A DNA stretch of 25,701 bases from an uncultured Bacteroidales bacterium (GTDB lineage Bacteria; Bacteroidota; Bacteroidia; Bacteroidales; UBA932): positions 1 through 25,701 of the forward strand of contig CAKVBK010000016.1 of assembly GCA_934725285.1 (NCBI GenBank). The letters are read 5' to 3'. This document shows, piece after piece, positions 6,454-14,783 of this stretch (the stretch's first letter is position 1; every line of letters starts with the position of its first letter). The translations under genes and the position numbers were made by a program. A model generated the notes under the pieces. The model saw only the letters and a list, made by a program, of their open reading frames with translations. It was not told the origin of the DNA and did no database searches.

Positions 6454-9060
6454 ATGGATACGATGAGAAAATATTTCAAGGCGGGAGCCGGACTTGCAGC
6501 GACGGTGCTCCTCGCTCTGTCATCATTGATGTCGTGCTCTGACTATCAGGATGAGATCAATAACCTCGGAAAGCTATACGAGGAACACGAGCTGCGCCTA
6601 AAGAAACTGGAGGACTTGGCTGACAGCTTCAGCGGACAATTGCAGAGCCTGTCATCTCTGGTCAATGCCTTGGAGGGTGGTGACTACATCAAGTCAGTCG
6701 TGCCGACCGAAAATGGCTATACAATTTATTTCAACAAACAGGCTCCGATAACCATCACCAATGGCAAGGACGGTCAAGACGGACTTGATGGCAAGATTCC
6801 TGACATATCGATCAAGCAGGATTCGGATGGATGCTACTACTGGACGCTGAATGGAGAGTGGCTTCTGGCCGGCGGTCAGAAAGTCCGTGCCAACGGTAAG
6901 GACGGCGAGAAGGGCGAAAGCGGTGAGAAGGGTGATAAAGGAGATAAGGGTGATAAAGGAGATAAAGGTGACAAGGGTGATTCGGGCAGTGCGAGTGGGA
7001 CCCCTATGATTCGTATCAACCCTTCCACAAATGAGTGGGAGGTCTCTGCGGATGGAGGAAAGACTTGGACTACAACAGGAACCAAAGCGACCGGGCCACA
7101 AGGAGAGAGTGGTGAGAAGGGAGACAAAGGAGATAAAGGAGACAAGGGCGATAAGGGTGATGCTGGTGGCGCCGGTTTGTTCGCCGGCGTGAAACTGTCT
7201 GAAGACGGAAAGACTCTGACACTCACAATGGCGGATGGCACGGTCTATAATATTCCTGTCGCCGTGAAAGAACCGGAGCCTGAAGAAAAGTTCATCTGGG
7301 TGGGAGGCACCGTGATTGACTCCAACAACGCCTCCAGCGTCGGAGGGGCTTGGCTCAAGAAGGGAAAGGTCTCGTATGACTTTGAGTCGAAAATCCTCAC
7401 ACTTCAGGGAGTTGATATAGAGACATCCCTTGACAACGTCGGTATCAAATCCGAGGTGAGTGGTCTGACTGTCAATGTTATCGGGACATGCTCGATCAAA
7501 TCCTCATCTTCCGCCATCAACGCGCTTGCTGATATAAGGATAACCGGCAGTGGAGTCCTTAAGCTGGAGGGAACAGTCGGAATAATGTTGCAGCCGTCAT
7601 CGTCAGCCACCATATCGGATGCCGATGTCAGGGTGAAAGGCAAATGGGGAATCACCAGCCCTCAAGGAGGAGATGGCTACCTTAAGGTTGAGGGAACCAA
7701 AACATATCTTGCGGTGGAAGGTACTTCTGGCTCTATCGCCGAAATCGAAGGATTGGGTTTGGATGGATGCAAAATCACAGTGCCCGAGAATGCGGTCTTT
7801 GACACTTATTATGGTTCCGTCGTTGTGGACGGAGAGACGGTGAAGACACTTGTGGAGATCAAGAGTGTGTATGAGCTTTCCATCGGGGGAGAGAAAGTCT
7901 CCGCTGACAATGCCGCCAGCGTCACCGGAGAGTGGCTGAGAGGGGGCAGTGTCTCCTACGATGTGACTTCGAACACCCTCACCTTGACTAACGCCGAGAT
8001 TGTCTCTTCCTCGACTGGAATCGTGTCTTCCATAGAGAATCTTAAAATCCGCGTGAATGGTAAATGTCACATCAACTCGGTCGGGTCCGCCATAGAGTCC
8101 GCCGGCTCTTTGAATATTCTTGGGTCAGGTACCTTGAATTTGAACAGTGATTCCGGCGGTGGTGTGGCACTTACCGAGAATGGCGCCAGACTCACAATTA
8201 ATGGATGCAAGATCAATGCGGCTGGCAGGTATGGCCTGTCTGGGCTCGCTGATGGCCTGTCCTACTTGTCTGTCATCGGTGTGGACACTGAGGTGGCGGC
8301 CACAGGTGCGTTGGGTTCGGTTGTGAACTTTGACACGCTGGACCTTGACGGCTGTGTCATCGTTGTTCCGGAAGGAGCGAAGTTTGATGCGTCCAATCGT
8401 GGAATAGTCCAGAACGGTGATATAGTCAAATCAAAGGTCGTGATCGGGAAGGAGGCTGAATACGATCTTTGGATAGGAGGAGTCAGGGTGACCGCTGAAA
8501 ATTCAGCCAGCATAACCGGTTCTTGGCTCGGAGGCGGTTCGGTTTCCTACAGCGCTGCCAGCAACCTGTTGACATTGAACAATGCGACAATCAGATTGAC
8601 AGACGAGTCCGCGATCGGAGTGGATTCCCGTATCGACGGACTGAAGATTCACGTCAGCGGCACGTGCTCAGTGGTGTCAAAGGCTCCGGCGATGACTGTG
8701 TCCAAGTCAGTCACAATAATCGGAGGCGGAGTCCTGAATCTGGAAAGCGAAGGGTGCGGATTGTCATTGTCTGCCAAGGACTCAAGATTTAAAGTCGCTG
8801 CAGCCGCTGTCAACGTCAAAGGCAAATGGGGCGTTGCCGGCGGAAAAGCCTACAATGCCAGTCTGGAACTCTCCGATGCCTCAGGAGAACTGTCGGCGGA
8901 AGGTTCCGAAGGCTCGATAGTGGACATCGGAGGAATATATTTGGCTGACGGATGCGCGATCACATCTCCAGACGGGGCCGTTTTCGACGCTGCCAGAAAA
9001 GCGGTTGTGAATGACTCCGGAGAAATTATCAAGGAGAGAGTCAGGATCGGCAAGAAGTGA
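6454..9060 (+). CDS. Collagen-like lipoprotein with three ~195-aa repeats
   Basis: 868-aa lipoprotein with lipobox LMSC (Cys28; Cys25 if translation starts at the fourth codon, ATG 6463). SDYQDEINNL and a short coiled coil follow, then an NGKDGQDG segment near 103-113. There are two collagen-like blocks, about 148-178 and 214-240, separated by a small domain with NEWEVSADGGKTW. The C-terminal two thirds consist of three homologous units starting near residues 281, 475 and 672. Each opens with an IGG/VGG strand, then W(L)xxGxVSY and LTLxxAxI, and continues with short beta-strand turns rich in I/V and G, which suggests a parallel beta-helix or similar solenoid. No catalytic motif is recognised. 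It ends the first operon. A surface adhesin or glycan-binding fibre is a reasonable guess only. Confidence 0.83.
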   Translation: MDTMRKYFKAGAGLAATVLLALSSLMSCSDYQDEINNLGKLYEEHELRLKKLEDLADSFSGQLQSLSSLVNALEGGDYIKSVVPTENGYTIYFNKQAPITITNGKDGQDGLDGKIPDISIKQDSDGCYYWTLNGEWLLAGGQKVRANGKDGEKGESGEKGDKGDKGDKGDKGDKGDSGSASGTPMIRINPSTNEWEVSADGGKTWTTTGTKATGPQGESGEKGDKGDKGDKGDKGDAGGAGLFAGVKLSEDGKTLTLTMADGTVYNIPVAVKEPEPEEKFIWVGGTVIDSNNASSVGGAWLKKGKVSYDFESKILTLQGVDIETSLDNVGIKSEVSGLTVNVIGTCSIKSSSSAINALADIRITGSGVLKLEGTVGIMLQPSSSATISDADVRVKGKWGITSPQGGDGYLKVEGTKTYLAVEGTSGSIAEIEGLGLDGCKITVPENAVFDTYYGSVVVDGETVKTLVEIKSVYELSIGGEKVSADNAASVTGEWLRGGSVSYDVTSNTLTLTNAEIVSSSTGIVSSIENLKIRVNGKCHINSVGSAIESAGSLNILGSGTLNLNSDSGGGVALTENGARLTINGCKINAAGRYGLSGLADGLSYLSVIGVDTEVAATGALGSVVNFDTLDLDGCVIVVPEGAKFDASNRGIVQNGDIVKSKVVIGKEAEYDLWIGGVRVTAENSASITGSWLGGGSVSYSAASNLLTLNNATIRLTDESAIGVDSRIDGLKIHVSGTCSVVSKAPAMTVSKSVTIIGGGVLNLESEGCGLSLSAKDSRFKVAAAAVNVKGKWGVAGGKAYNASLELSDASGELSAEGSEGSIVDIGGIYLADGCAITSPDGAVFDAARKAVVNDSGEIIKERVRIGKK
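6931..6975 (+). repeat. Collagen-coding 9-bp repeats, block 1
   Basis: Five consecutive GDK triplets coded by GGWGAYAAR 9-mers. They are more diverged in wobble positions than the run at 2237-2299. Confidence 0.8.
7120..7155 (+). repeat. Collagen-coding 9-bp repeats, block 2
   Basis: Four consecutive GDK triplets in the second collagen-like block of the same gene, preceded by GPQGESGEK and followed by GDAGGAG. Confidence 0.8.
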
Positions 9061-9081
9061 GAGCCGTAGCTATGACTGGCC

Positions 9082-9128
9082 AAGCCATTTCATCGCAAGC
9101 CTTTTAAAGGTCACCGATGAAATGGCTT
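9082..9128. terminator. Hairpin at convergent gene ends
   Basis: A perfect 14-bp stem, AAGCCATTTCATCG (9082-9095) with CGATGAAATGGCTT (9115-9128), followed on the plus strand by TCCCCTTTT. It lies between the stop of the rightward lipoprotein (9060) and the leftward DUF1573 gene, overlapping the last codons of the latter. It probably ends rightward transcription; leftward action is less clear because no T-run follows on that strand. Confidence 0.6.
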
Positions 9129-9586
9129 TCCCCTTTTCCACTTTCATTATGTTCCGGATCTGTGACTGTCCCTTTTACTCTAAGGATGGTCTGATGTGGG
9201 CTTGAGGAAACGAACACCGAAATGGATTTGTCAAAATTCCCTTTCCCTATCCGATTGGAGAACGAGATCTTTATCTCGCCGCTCTCGCCTGGCTTCACCG
9301 GCTTTTCTGACCAGTCTGCCTGCGTGCAGGCGCACGACACGATCACTCTTTGTATGACAATCGCCACGTCTGCGTTGTTCGTGTACTTGAATATGCATGT
9401 TTGCGGACCGTCACTTTCGGAGATCTCGCCGAAGTCGTGCACCTTGTTGTCGAAAGTCAGCGTTTTGGCCGCCACCACATTCTGATTTTGTGCCACAGCC
9501 TGTGGGGTGATTCCTGCGGGCAACGTTTGGGTTGTCATCAGCAAGGCACCGGCCATGAGATATTCAATGATAGCTGTTATTCTCAT
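9104..9586 (-). CDS. Exported DUF1573 protein (first copy)
   Basis: 160 aa with a hydrophobic N-terminus consistent with a signal peptide ending near AVAQ, then a single DUF1573 domain of Ig-like fold. Diagnostic signatures are FDNKVHDFGEI, FKYTNNADVAI, VSCACT, KPVKPGESGEIKISF and GNFDKSISVF. The usual SCGCT box reads SCACT. Members are widespread in Bacteroidota and mostly uncharacterised. It is divergent from the lipoprotein gene at 9970 with invertible promoter 2 between; in the present orientation that promoter points at this gene, giving a leader of about 250 nt. A similar pair recurs at 14084/14874, so the pairing is probably functional. I see no other consensus promoter between the gene and the cassette. 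Confidence 0.82.
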   Translation of the reverse strand: MRITAIIEYLMAGALLMTTQTLPAGITPQAVAQNQNVVAAKTLTFDNKVHDFGEISESDGPQTCIFKYTNNADVAIVIQRVIVSCACTQADWSEKPVKPGESGEIKISFSNRIGKGNFDKSISVFVSSSPHQTILRVKGTVTDPEHNESGKGESHFIGDL

Positions 9587-9695
9587 CAGTCATTAAGTTG
9601 TCGTCCGCATTTTTCACCCGGTCATAGCTTTGCTTTGGCTGTCTTTCCGGCAAGTATCGCATGCTGCGGAGACTGACGTTCTTCCGCCAGACAAG

Positions 9696-9711
9696 TATGC
9701 AAAATGTATGT
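9696..9711 (+). promoter_or_regulatory. Tandem arm-type-like motif beside cassette 2
   Basis: TATGCAA (9696-9702) and GTATGT (9706-9711), 87 bp before the left inverted repeat. A further GAATATGT occurs 37 bp after the motif start, at the same offset as in cassette 3. Intervening sequence is largely diverged between loci, so the conserved positions look selected. Confidence 0.55.
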
Positions 9712-9782
9712 CAGCGGCCACCTGTACCTAATGAATATGTCGGTCTGGAATGCCTGCAAAGTGCCTCCTGAAGAAAAAGCGG

Positions 9783-9801
9783 TGTCACTCGTAGTAATAA
9801 A
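9783..9801 (+). repeat. Cassette 2 left inverted repeat
   Basis: TGTCACTCGTAGTAATAAA, matching the reverse complement of 9919-9937 at 17 of 19 positions. The central dinucleotide is GT in both arms. Confidence 0.85.
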
Positions 9802-9812
9802 TATGTTTTTAG

Positions 9813-9830
9813 GTGCCCATTCGTAGGCAC
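9813..9830 (-). promoter_or_regulatory. Leader hairpin, cassette 2
   Basis: GTGCC (9813-9817) pairs with GGCAC (9826-9830) around an eight-base loop, just downstream of the predicted start site. It occupies the same place as the hairpins of cassettes 1 and 3. Confidence 0.5.
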
Positions 9831-9845
9831 ATAATAACACAACGA

Positions 9846-9876
9846 CAAATATATGAGTTTAATTTTTCATAAACAA
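9846..9876 (-). promoter_or_regulatory. Phase-variable promoter 2 (leftward)
   Basis: Minus-strand TTG (9874-9876), 20-bp spacer, TATATTTG (9846-9853). Boxes and spacing are identical to promoters 1 and 3. Confidence 0.8.
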
Positions 9877-9918
9877 GATTTTTCTGTCAGAAAATAAGAA
9901 AAATGAGGGTAAAATCTT

Positions 9919-9937
9919 TTTATAACTACGAGTAACA
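9919..9937 (-). repeat. Cassette 2 right inverted repeat
   Basis: Reverse complement reads TGTTACTCGTAGTTATAAA. It contains the clearest outer half-site (TGTTACT, complementary to AGTAACA of other arms) and ends 32 bp before the lipoprotein start codon. Confidence 0.85.
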
Positions 9938-9969
9938 TGTTTAACTTTTTTATTAACTAATTATCCTTT

Positions 9970-12900
9970 ATGAAACAATTTTTCAGATTGGTTTCGATGT
10001 TGGCCATTGCTGGGCTGACATTTGCGTACACCAGCTGTACTGATTATTCAGAGGACATCGACAAGACGAACAGTCGTGTCGACAATCTGGAGACCAAGTT
10101 GGCTGATGTCGAGAAACAGGTAGCGTCTAACAAGACCGCTATTGAGGATCTTCAGAAGGCTAAGGCTGAGGCTGAGACTGCCATCAAGGCCCTTCAGGAG
10201 ACCGTTGCCACACTTGAGACTAAGGAGGATCACAAGAAAGATGTTGATGCTCTCAAGTCTACCATCGAAGGCCTTAAGGCTGATGTTCAGGCTATTGACA
10301 AGAGGGTAAAGGCTATTGAGGACAAGCTTCCTTCTTACGCCACTCTTGAGTATGTTAACGCCACATTTGCGACTAAGGATCAGATGGCTGCCGCTAACGG
10401 GGAGATCGGCAAACTTGACGCTCGCCTTAAGATCGCTGAGGGTCAGCTTACCACTCTCGTAGGCAAGTACGATTCTGACCTTAAGATCTCTGAGATCATC
10501 GCCAAGATCGACACAGCCCAGAAGGCTGCCGAGGCTGCTCAGAAGACCGCTTCCGAGGCTCTTGGTAAGGTTAACGCTCTTGTTGAGGCTCTCGGTGTTT
10601 ATGCTGGGGAAGGAAAACTTGAGGCTAAGATCAAGGCTTTGGAAGATGAGGATGCCAGACTTGACGAGGTTAAGCTTAATGTAGCGGAATTCGGCAAGTA
10701 CTTCGATGAGGCTATTGAGAAGGCTTGCAAGGAAGGCGGTGAGGTTTACGAGACCGTTTACAAGCCGCTTGAGAAGAAGATCTCTGATGTAGACGCAAGG
10801 CTCACCACTGTAGCCAACGCTCTCAACGCTAAGATCAGCAAGCTTTGGGGTGTATTCAACACTGAGCTGAGAAGCCTTGTTTTCGTGCCAGGTCTTTACG
10901 TTGATGGCATTGAGGCTGTTGAGTATAGTTATGGTGACTTTTTCGCAGCCAAGTTTGCTGAGGCTGAGTTTGAAGGTACGACAGATGCTCAGAAGTCATT
11001 CGTTCTTGGCGGTGCTTGGGACTATACATACGACAAGGCTGTCCGCGTTAACCCAGCTGTGCCTGTTGAGTATGAAATGAATCCTTCAAGCGCGGTTGTC
11101 ACCGCTGACAATGCTCTTAAAATTGTCGTTAGAGAGGCTGAGTCCGTTTCAACCAGATCCGCAGCTGATCTTTATGAGGCTACTCTGGCAGAGACCAAGA
11201 ATGGCAATCTCTTTGTCAACCTTACATCAAACAAGGTGGCTGAAGAGAGCAAGCCTGTGATAAATGGTAATGACAGTAAGGAAAACATCACCATCTTCGC
11301 CCTTCAGGCCAATGTGAAGACTTCTGCCGGTGAGGACACTACTGTGACTTCAGACTATGCCCGCATCTATGAGTCCAGATTTATGATCGATGCTATCTCT
11401 TACAATAGCACTGATTATGGTACAAAGACAAATGCTTGCGAATATGGTCTTCCTACAAACCATCTCTTCCCTACTGCTCCTGGTGCTGTAAGCAACAAGG
11501 CTGAGCTGAAAGTTGATTATAAGGGTTCTCTTGACATCAAGAAGCTCCTTGAGATTCACTACTTTATCAACTCTATTACCTCAAAGGATACTCAGGTTGA
11601 TCATGTTTATGAGACTGACTATCCTGAGAATGACTACGGCCTTTCTTACAAGTTCTCTCTCGTTGACTACTATGTTGACGGTGATGAGGTTTCAGAGAGC
11701 AGCTTCGCTACAATTGATGAGAACACCGGTGTCATCACTCCGGGTGTTGACGGTGAGGTTACCCCTTCTGCCATCGACAGGCAGCCGTTGGTTCGCGTGA
11801 CTGTAGTTACAAAGGCTGGTGATGTTGTCGCTGTTGGTTACATCAAGGTTCAGATCGCTCCTAAGGATTACATCAAGTCTGACGGATTTGATTGGACTGT
11901 TGCCGCTAACGATTGCGAGAACAGTACTGTTGAAACCAAGGCTGACGAAATGACCAAGATCTATGTCACTGTTGACGCTGACGAGGTGGCATTCGACAAG
12001 GTTTACGCTCTTCAGACCGAGGCATCTGCCGCTGTTCAGTACAGCTTCGCTGACACCAAGTTCACTGAGGCTGCCGAGGCTATAGGTGTTGTTACTGAAA
12101 AGGTTAACAATGGAGTATCTACTCTTGAGTGGGTTCTCACTCCAGCCGACAAGTCCGCTATCTACAAGAAGGAAGGTCATACCGCTACTGTTTGGGTAAG
12201 ATACGTCTTCATCAGACACAATGGTGAGGAAGTAGAGGATGAGTTCGAGGGTGTATATGTTCCTCTTAAGGTTACTGTCACCAAGAACGCTGCCGGTACA
12301 GTTGGTGTCAAGCTTGCCGCTTACTGGTTCGACAACCAGAGCAAGGCTATCCTTAACGTCAAGGTTCCTAACGCTGAACCTGGCAAACCGGTTCCTTCTA
12401 CTTGGGTAACTCCTATCAATCAGGTATGGGAAGGCAACAATCCTAAATTCACTGTTGCAGGAAAGACTGTGGCGAACCCTGTCTACAAGTACTATTTCGC
12501 CCCTATTCAGCCTAAGGTAGGTAATGTCCAGCTGTATGTTGACTCAAAGGATGTTGTCGATCTCTATGACGGCAAAGTCACGATTACTGACAACGCTCAG
12601 CTTTCTGAGAATGAGGTTGCGCTTTCAGCGAATTATGATGCTGGTGTTTACACCAACACTGAACTTAAGGCTAATGGCGTTGTAATCGCTACGATCAATC
12701 AGGAGACTGGTGAGGTTACTTATGAGAACAACGAGACTGCTAAGGCTCTCCTTAACTACTCTCCGTCAGTTCCTAAGTCAGCTGCTGAACTCTATGCCAA
12801 CATTGGCGTGGTACTTAAAGCTGCTGATGGTGATTGCAACCTCGTAGCTGCCATCGCCGGTGGCGTTAACCCTTACTACTTCCTCAGACCTCTCAATATG

Positions 12901-13425
12901 CCTCCAATTACAGGTAAGGTATATCGTGACGGTGTTGATGCCCACAAGCCAGAGGCTAACCTCAGCATCTTCGATGTATTCGAGTTCAAGGATTGGAGAG
13001 GTGACAATGGTAAGTTCGTAACTCCTGACTACAGCAACCTCTGGTACTTCAAGTACTACAATGTCAATAACTTCAAGGTTGATGAGGCTGGTATCACCAC
13101 TACCCTTAACGGTGGCGTTCTCGGTGAGACTCTCCTTTCTACCAAGACTAAGGACATTCAGATCTGGCACTGCACTGGTGATATTACCGACCCTACAAGG
13201 GTTCCTGCCGCGACAGGTCTTGACATCACCTACAGCTCTGAGACAATGCCTAACTGGGGTGAGACTCAGTACAACGGTCTGAAGAAGAAGTTCGGTTATC
13301 TCCGTTATGTCAACAACGGTAATAACGTAGACACGGCCTTTATGCTTCGTATCCCTGTACAGGTTACTTACGAGTGGGGCGTTATCTCTACCTATGTTGA
13401 CGTTACTGTTGAGCCTACTCTATAG
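9970..13425 (+). CDS. Coiled-coil surface lipoprotein, phase-variable
   Basis: 1151-aa lipoprotein with lipobox YTSC at Cys23 followed by TDYSEDIDKTNSRV. Instead of a collagen-like stalk, residues about 30-300 form a long coiled coil rich in A, E, K, D and L with heptad spacing (KTAIEDLQKAKAEAETAIKA and on). From about residue 310 the sequence rejoins the paralogue pattern: RSLVFVPGLYVDGIEAVEY here, ALVFKPEMVLDGQNAMEYIY in the gene at 1844, SIALIPEALMEGLGYIEFPY in the gene at 14874. The C-terminus (FEFKDWRG, YFKYYNV, GYLRYVN) matches that of the gene at 1844. No enzymatic motif seen. It lies directly behind invertible promoter 2, OFF in this assembly; the start is set by the MKQFFR signal peptide. 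Probably a trimeric or fibrous surface structure (inference). Confidence 0.88.
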   Translation: MKQFFRLVSMLAIAGLTFAYTSCTDYSEDIDKTNSRVDNLETKLADVEKQVASNKTAIEDLQKAKAEAETAIKALQETVATLETKEDHKKDVDALKSTIEGLKADVQAIDKRVKAIEDKLPSYATLEYVNATFATKDQMAAANGEIGKLDARLKIAEGQLTTLVGKYDSDLKISEIIAKIDTAQKAAEAAQKTASEALGKVNALVEALGVYAGEGKLEAKIKALEDEDARLDEVKLNVAEFGKYFDEAIEKACKEGGEVYETVYKPLEKKISDVDARLTTVANALNAKISKLWGVFNTELRSLVFVPGLYVDGIEAVEYSYGDFFAAKFAEAEFEGTTDAQKSFVLGGAWDYTYDKAVRVNPAVPVEYEMNPSSAVVTADNALKIVVREAESVSTRSAADLYEATLAETKNGNLFVNLTSNKVAEESKPVINGNDSKENITIFALQANVKTSAGEDTTVTSDYARIYESRFMIDAISYNSTDYGTKTNACEYGLPTNHLFPTAPGAVSNKAELKVDYKGSLDIKKLLEIHYFINSITSKDTQVDHVYETDYPENDYGLSYKFSLVDYYVDGDEVSESSFATIDENTGVITPGVDGEVTPSAIDRQPLVRVTVVTKAGDVVAVGYIKVQIAPKDYIKSDGFDWTVAANDCENSTVETKADEMTKIYVTVDADEVAFDKVYALQTEASAAVQYSFADTKFTEAAEAIGVVTEKVNNGVSTLEWVLTPADKSAIYKKEGHTATVWVRYVFIRHNGEEVEDEFEGVYVPLKVTVTKNAAGTVGVKLAAYWFDNQSKAILNVKVPNAEPGKPVPSTWVTPINQVWEGNNPKFTVAGKTVANPVYKYYFAPIQPKVGNVQLYVDSKDVVDLYDGKVTITDNAQLSENEVALSANYDAGVYTNTELKANGVVIATINQETGEVTYENNETAKALLNYSPSVPKSAAELYANIGVVLKAADGDCNLVAAIAGGVNPYYFLRPLNMPPITGKVYRDGVDAHKPEANLSIFDVFEFKDWRGDNGKFVTPDYSNLWYFKYYNVNNFKVDEAGITTTLNGGVLGETLLSTKTKDIQIWHCTGDITDPTRVPAATGLDITYSSETMPNWGETQYNGLKKKFGYLRYVNNGNNVDTAFMLRIPVQVTYEWGVISTYVDVTVEPTL

Positions 13426-13449
13426 TAAGATCTTAACATAGTATAATCA

Positions 13450-13481
13450 GGAGCGCATCGTTCTGCGGTGCGCTCCTTTTT
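13450..13481 (+). terminator. Rho-independent terminator
   Basis: GGAGCGCA (13450-13457) pairs with TGCGCTCC (13469-13476), followed by five Ts. It lies 24 bp after the lipoprotein stop and just 13 bp before the next gene, which has no evident promoter, so read-through is expected to supply that gene. Confidence 0.85.
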
Positions 13482-13493
13482 AATGACTTATGT

Positions 13494-13967
13494 ATGGAAA
13501 AATTCAGATCATTAGCTTGTTGTTCCGTCACTTTGGTCTTGGTGCTTTCTCTTTTGGCATCCTGCTCCGGCAGGAAACCAAAGGCGGCTCCTACCCGTCA
13601 GGAGATCTTTCTGTCCGAACTTACCGCCGCTGACACAACCGAGGTCCTTACAAGGGCTCAAGCGGTGATTGACAAGATAATCGCCGGTGATGTTACCGGT
13701 GCTCTCGATGGCTTGGGACAGGTCGAGAATGACACTTTGTTCCAGATCAGTTCAGAGAAGATCTCGGCTGCCGCCAACCAGTTTTACAAGATGAACCTCA
13801 AGCAGGCTAAGCTTGAGAGCTACACTTTTGTTGATCCAGATCACAATGTGGTAAGGTTCCGTGTCTCCTTCGGCCATTCCGATGATGAGGCCAAGCTTCT
13901 TTCCACTGCATTCGCCATCAATGCCCTCAAAATAGAAGGCAACTGGTACTTCACTCTGATGCAGTGA
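13494..13967 (+). CDS. Small lipoprotein of unknown function
   Basis: 157 aa. The signal peptide ends with LLASC (Cys24), followed by a basic SGRKPKAAPTR stretch. The mature domain is a mixed alpha/beta region of about 125 residues: helices around DTTEVLTRAQAVIDKI and SAAANQFYKMN, then strands SYTFVDPDHNVVRFRVSF and the final NWYFTLMQ. The ending, a strand containing W-Y-F-T, resembles NTF2-like or DUF4878-type lipoproteins, but that is a loose impression. It is the second gene behind invertible promoter 2, so it may accompany expression of the coiled-coil lipoprotein at a lower level set by the terminator between them. Confidence 0.72.
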   Translation: MEKFRSLACCSVTLVLVLSLLASCSGRKPKAAPTRQEIFLSELTAADTTEVLTRAQAVIDKIIAGDVTGALDGLGQVENDTLFQISSEKISAAANQFYKMNLKQAKLESYTFVDPDHNVVRFRVSFGHSDDEAKLLSTAFAINALKIEGNWYFTLMQ

Positions 13968-14010
13968 TTGCTTTCAACCTATAGCTGCGCATTGCGGCAG
14001 GATAATGAAT

Positions 14011-14051
14011 ATGACCGGAAGACAGACGTGTCGTGTCTCCCGGTCATTTTA
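14011..14051. terminator. Terminator between convergent genes
   Basis: ATGACCGG-AGACA (14011-14024) pairs with TGTCT-CCGGTCAT (14034-14047) with one mismatch, followed on the plus strand by TTTTAT. It sits between the small lipoprotein stop and the end of the leftward DUF1573 gene. Confidence 0.75.
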
Positions 14052-14083
14052 TAATGCCCAACCTGAATCTCAGTATAGTGAGA

Positions 14084-14524
14084 TTATTCAGTCACAGTTC
14101 CTTTTATGCGAAGAAGCACCGGCCTCTTCCCTGTCGAGGTGTAGACTGACACACCCTTGTCGAAATGATGTGGTGAGCCTTCATTGTCGTAAACCACTTT
14201 GATCTCCCCTTCATCTCCTGGCTTGATCGGCTTCCTCGGCCATTCGACTTTGGTGCAGTTGCAGAAGACTTTCACATCGTAGATCAAGATTGTCGTGTCT
14301 GTCTGGTTCTTGTACTTGAATGAACAATGCTGCGCTCCGTCCTCGTGCGTGATGTTCCCGAAGTCGTGCACCGTTTTCTCAAATGTCAGCAACGTGCTTT
14401 TCCTATGTCCTTTGTCCTGGGCCAGCACACCGTGTTGCATTGACAGTGTGACCGCGGTGATCGCAACGCACATTATCAACCTTCCAATCATTGCCACGGC
14501 CTTGTTCCCTGTCTTGATATTCAT
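14084..14524 (-). CDS. Exported DUF1573 protein (second copy)
   Basis: 146 aa. A signal peptide (hydrophobic MIGRLIMCVAITAVTLSM, cleavage probably near VLAQ) precedes one DUF1573 domain: FEKTVHDFGNI, CSFKYKNQTDTTI, VFCNCT, KPIKPGDEGEIKVVY and HHFDKGVSVYT. The cysteine box is CNCT where the family usually has CGCT. It is clearly paralogous to the protein at 9104-9586. It is divergent from the lipoprotein gene at 14874, with invertible promoter 3 between; that promoter currently faces away, so this gene should be silent unless the cassette inverts or an unseen promoter exists. Confidence 0.82.
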   Translation of the reverse strand: MNIKTGNKAVAMIGRLIMCVAITAVTLSMQHGVLAQDKGHRKSTLLTFEKTVHDFGNITHEDGAQHCSFKYKNQTDTTILIYDVKVFCNCTKVEWPRKPIKPGDEGEIKVVYDNEGSPHHFDKGVSVYTSTGKRPVLLRIKGTVTE

Positions 14525-14591
14525 AGTACCTTTTATTTTCCCTTTTCCTTGTCACTAAGTCCCAAAATAGCGGATATTTCCGTCAATCCCG

Positions 14592-14607
14592 TATGCAAGA
14601 CGTATGT
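14592..14607 (+). promoter_or_regulatory. Tandem arm-type-like motif beside cassette 3
   Basis: TATGCAA (14592-14598) and CGTATGT (14601-14607), 87 bp before the left inverted repeat, with GAATATGT 37 bp after the motif start. Offsets are the same as in cassette 2. Confidence 0.55.
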
Positions 14608-14678
14608 TTGGAGGCTTCTGTGATTCTTGAATATGTTTGTTTGGATGTCTCTGCGAGTGTTTCCGGAAGAAAAAGAAG

Positions 14679-14697
14679 TGTCACTCTTAGTAACAAA
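14679..14697 (+). repeat. Cassette 3 left inverted repeat
   Basis: TGTCACTCTTAGTAACAAA, matching the reverse complement of 14815-14833 at 16 of 19 positions. The central dinucleotide is TT in both arms. Confidence 0.85.
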
Positions 14698-14739
14698 CGA
14701 TTTTTAGCCATCTTTTTTGCATTTTCTGACAGAAAAATC

Positions 14740-14770
14740 TTGTTTATGAAAAATTAAACCCATATATTTG
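14740..14770 (+). promoter_or_regulatory. Phase-variable promoter 3 (rightward)
   Basis: TTG (14740-14742), 20-bp spacer, TATATTTG (14763-14770). Expected transcription start is near 14776, giving a leader of about 100 nt before the ATG at 14874. Confidence 0.82.
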
Positions 14771-14783
14771 TCGTTGTGTTATG

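Larger units (their letters stand above)
9783..9937 (-). promoter_or_regulatory. Invertible promoter cassette 2 (lipoprotein OFF, faces DUF1573)
   Basis: 155-bp segment bounded by inverted repeats and homologous to cassettes 1 and 3. The promoter inside points left, toward the DUF1573 gene at 9586 and away from the lipoprotein gene at 9970. The plus strand between 9932 and 9970 holds no promoter box. Inversion would put the promoter about 110 bp upstream of the lipoprotein start. Confidence 0.85.

Noticed and set aside
9622..9840. Leftward 72-codon open frame between DUF1573 copy 1 and cassette 2
   Set aside because: No domain or signal peptide is seen; it spans the arm-type motif and the left repeat, and no similar frame exists at locus 3.
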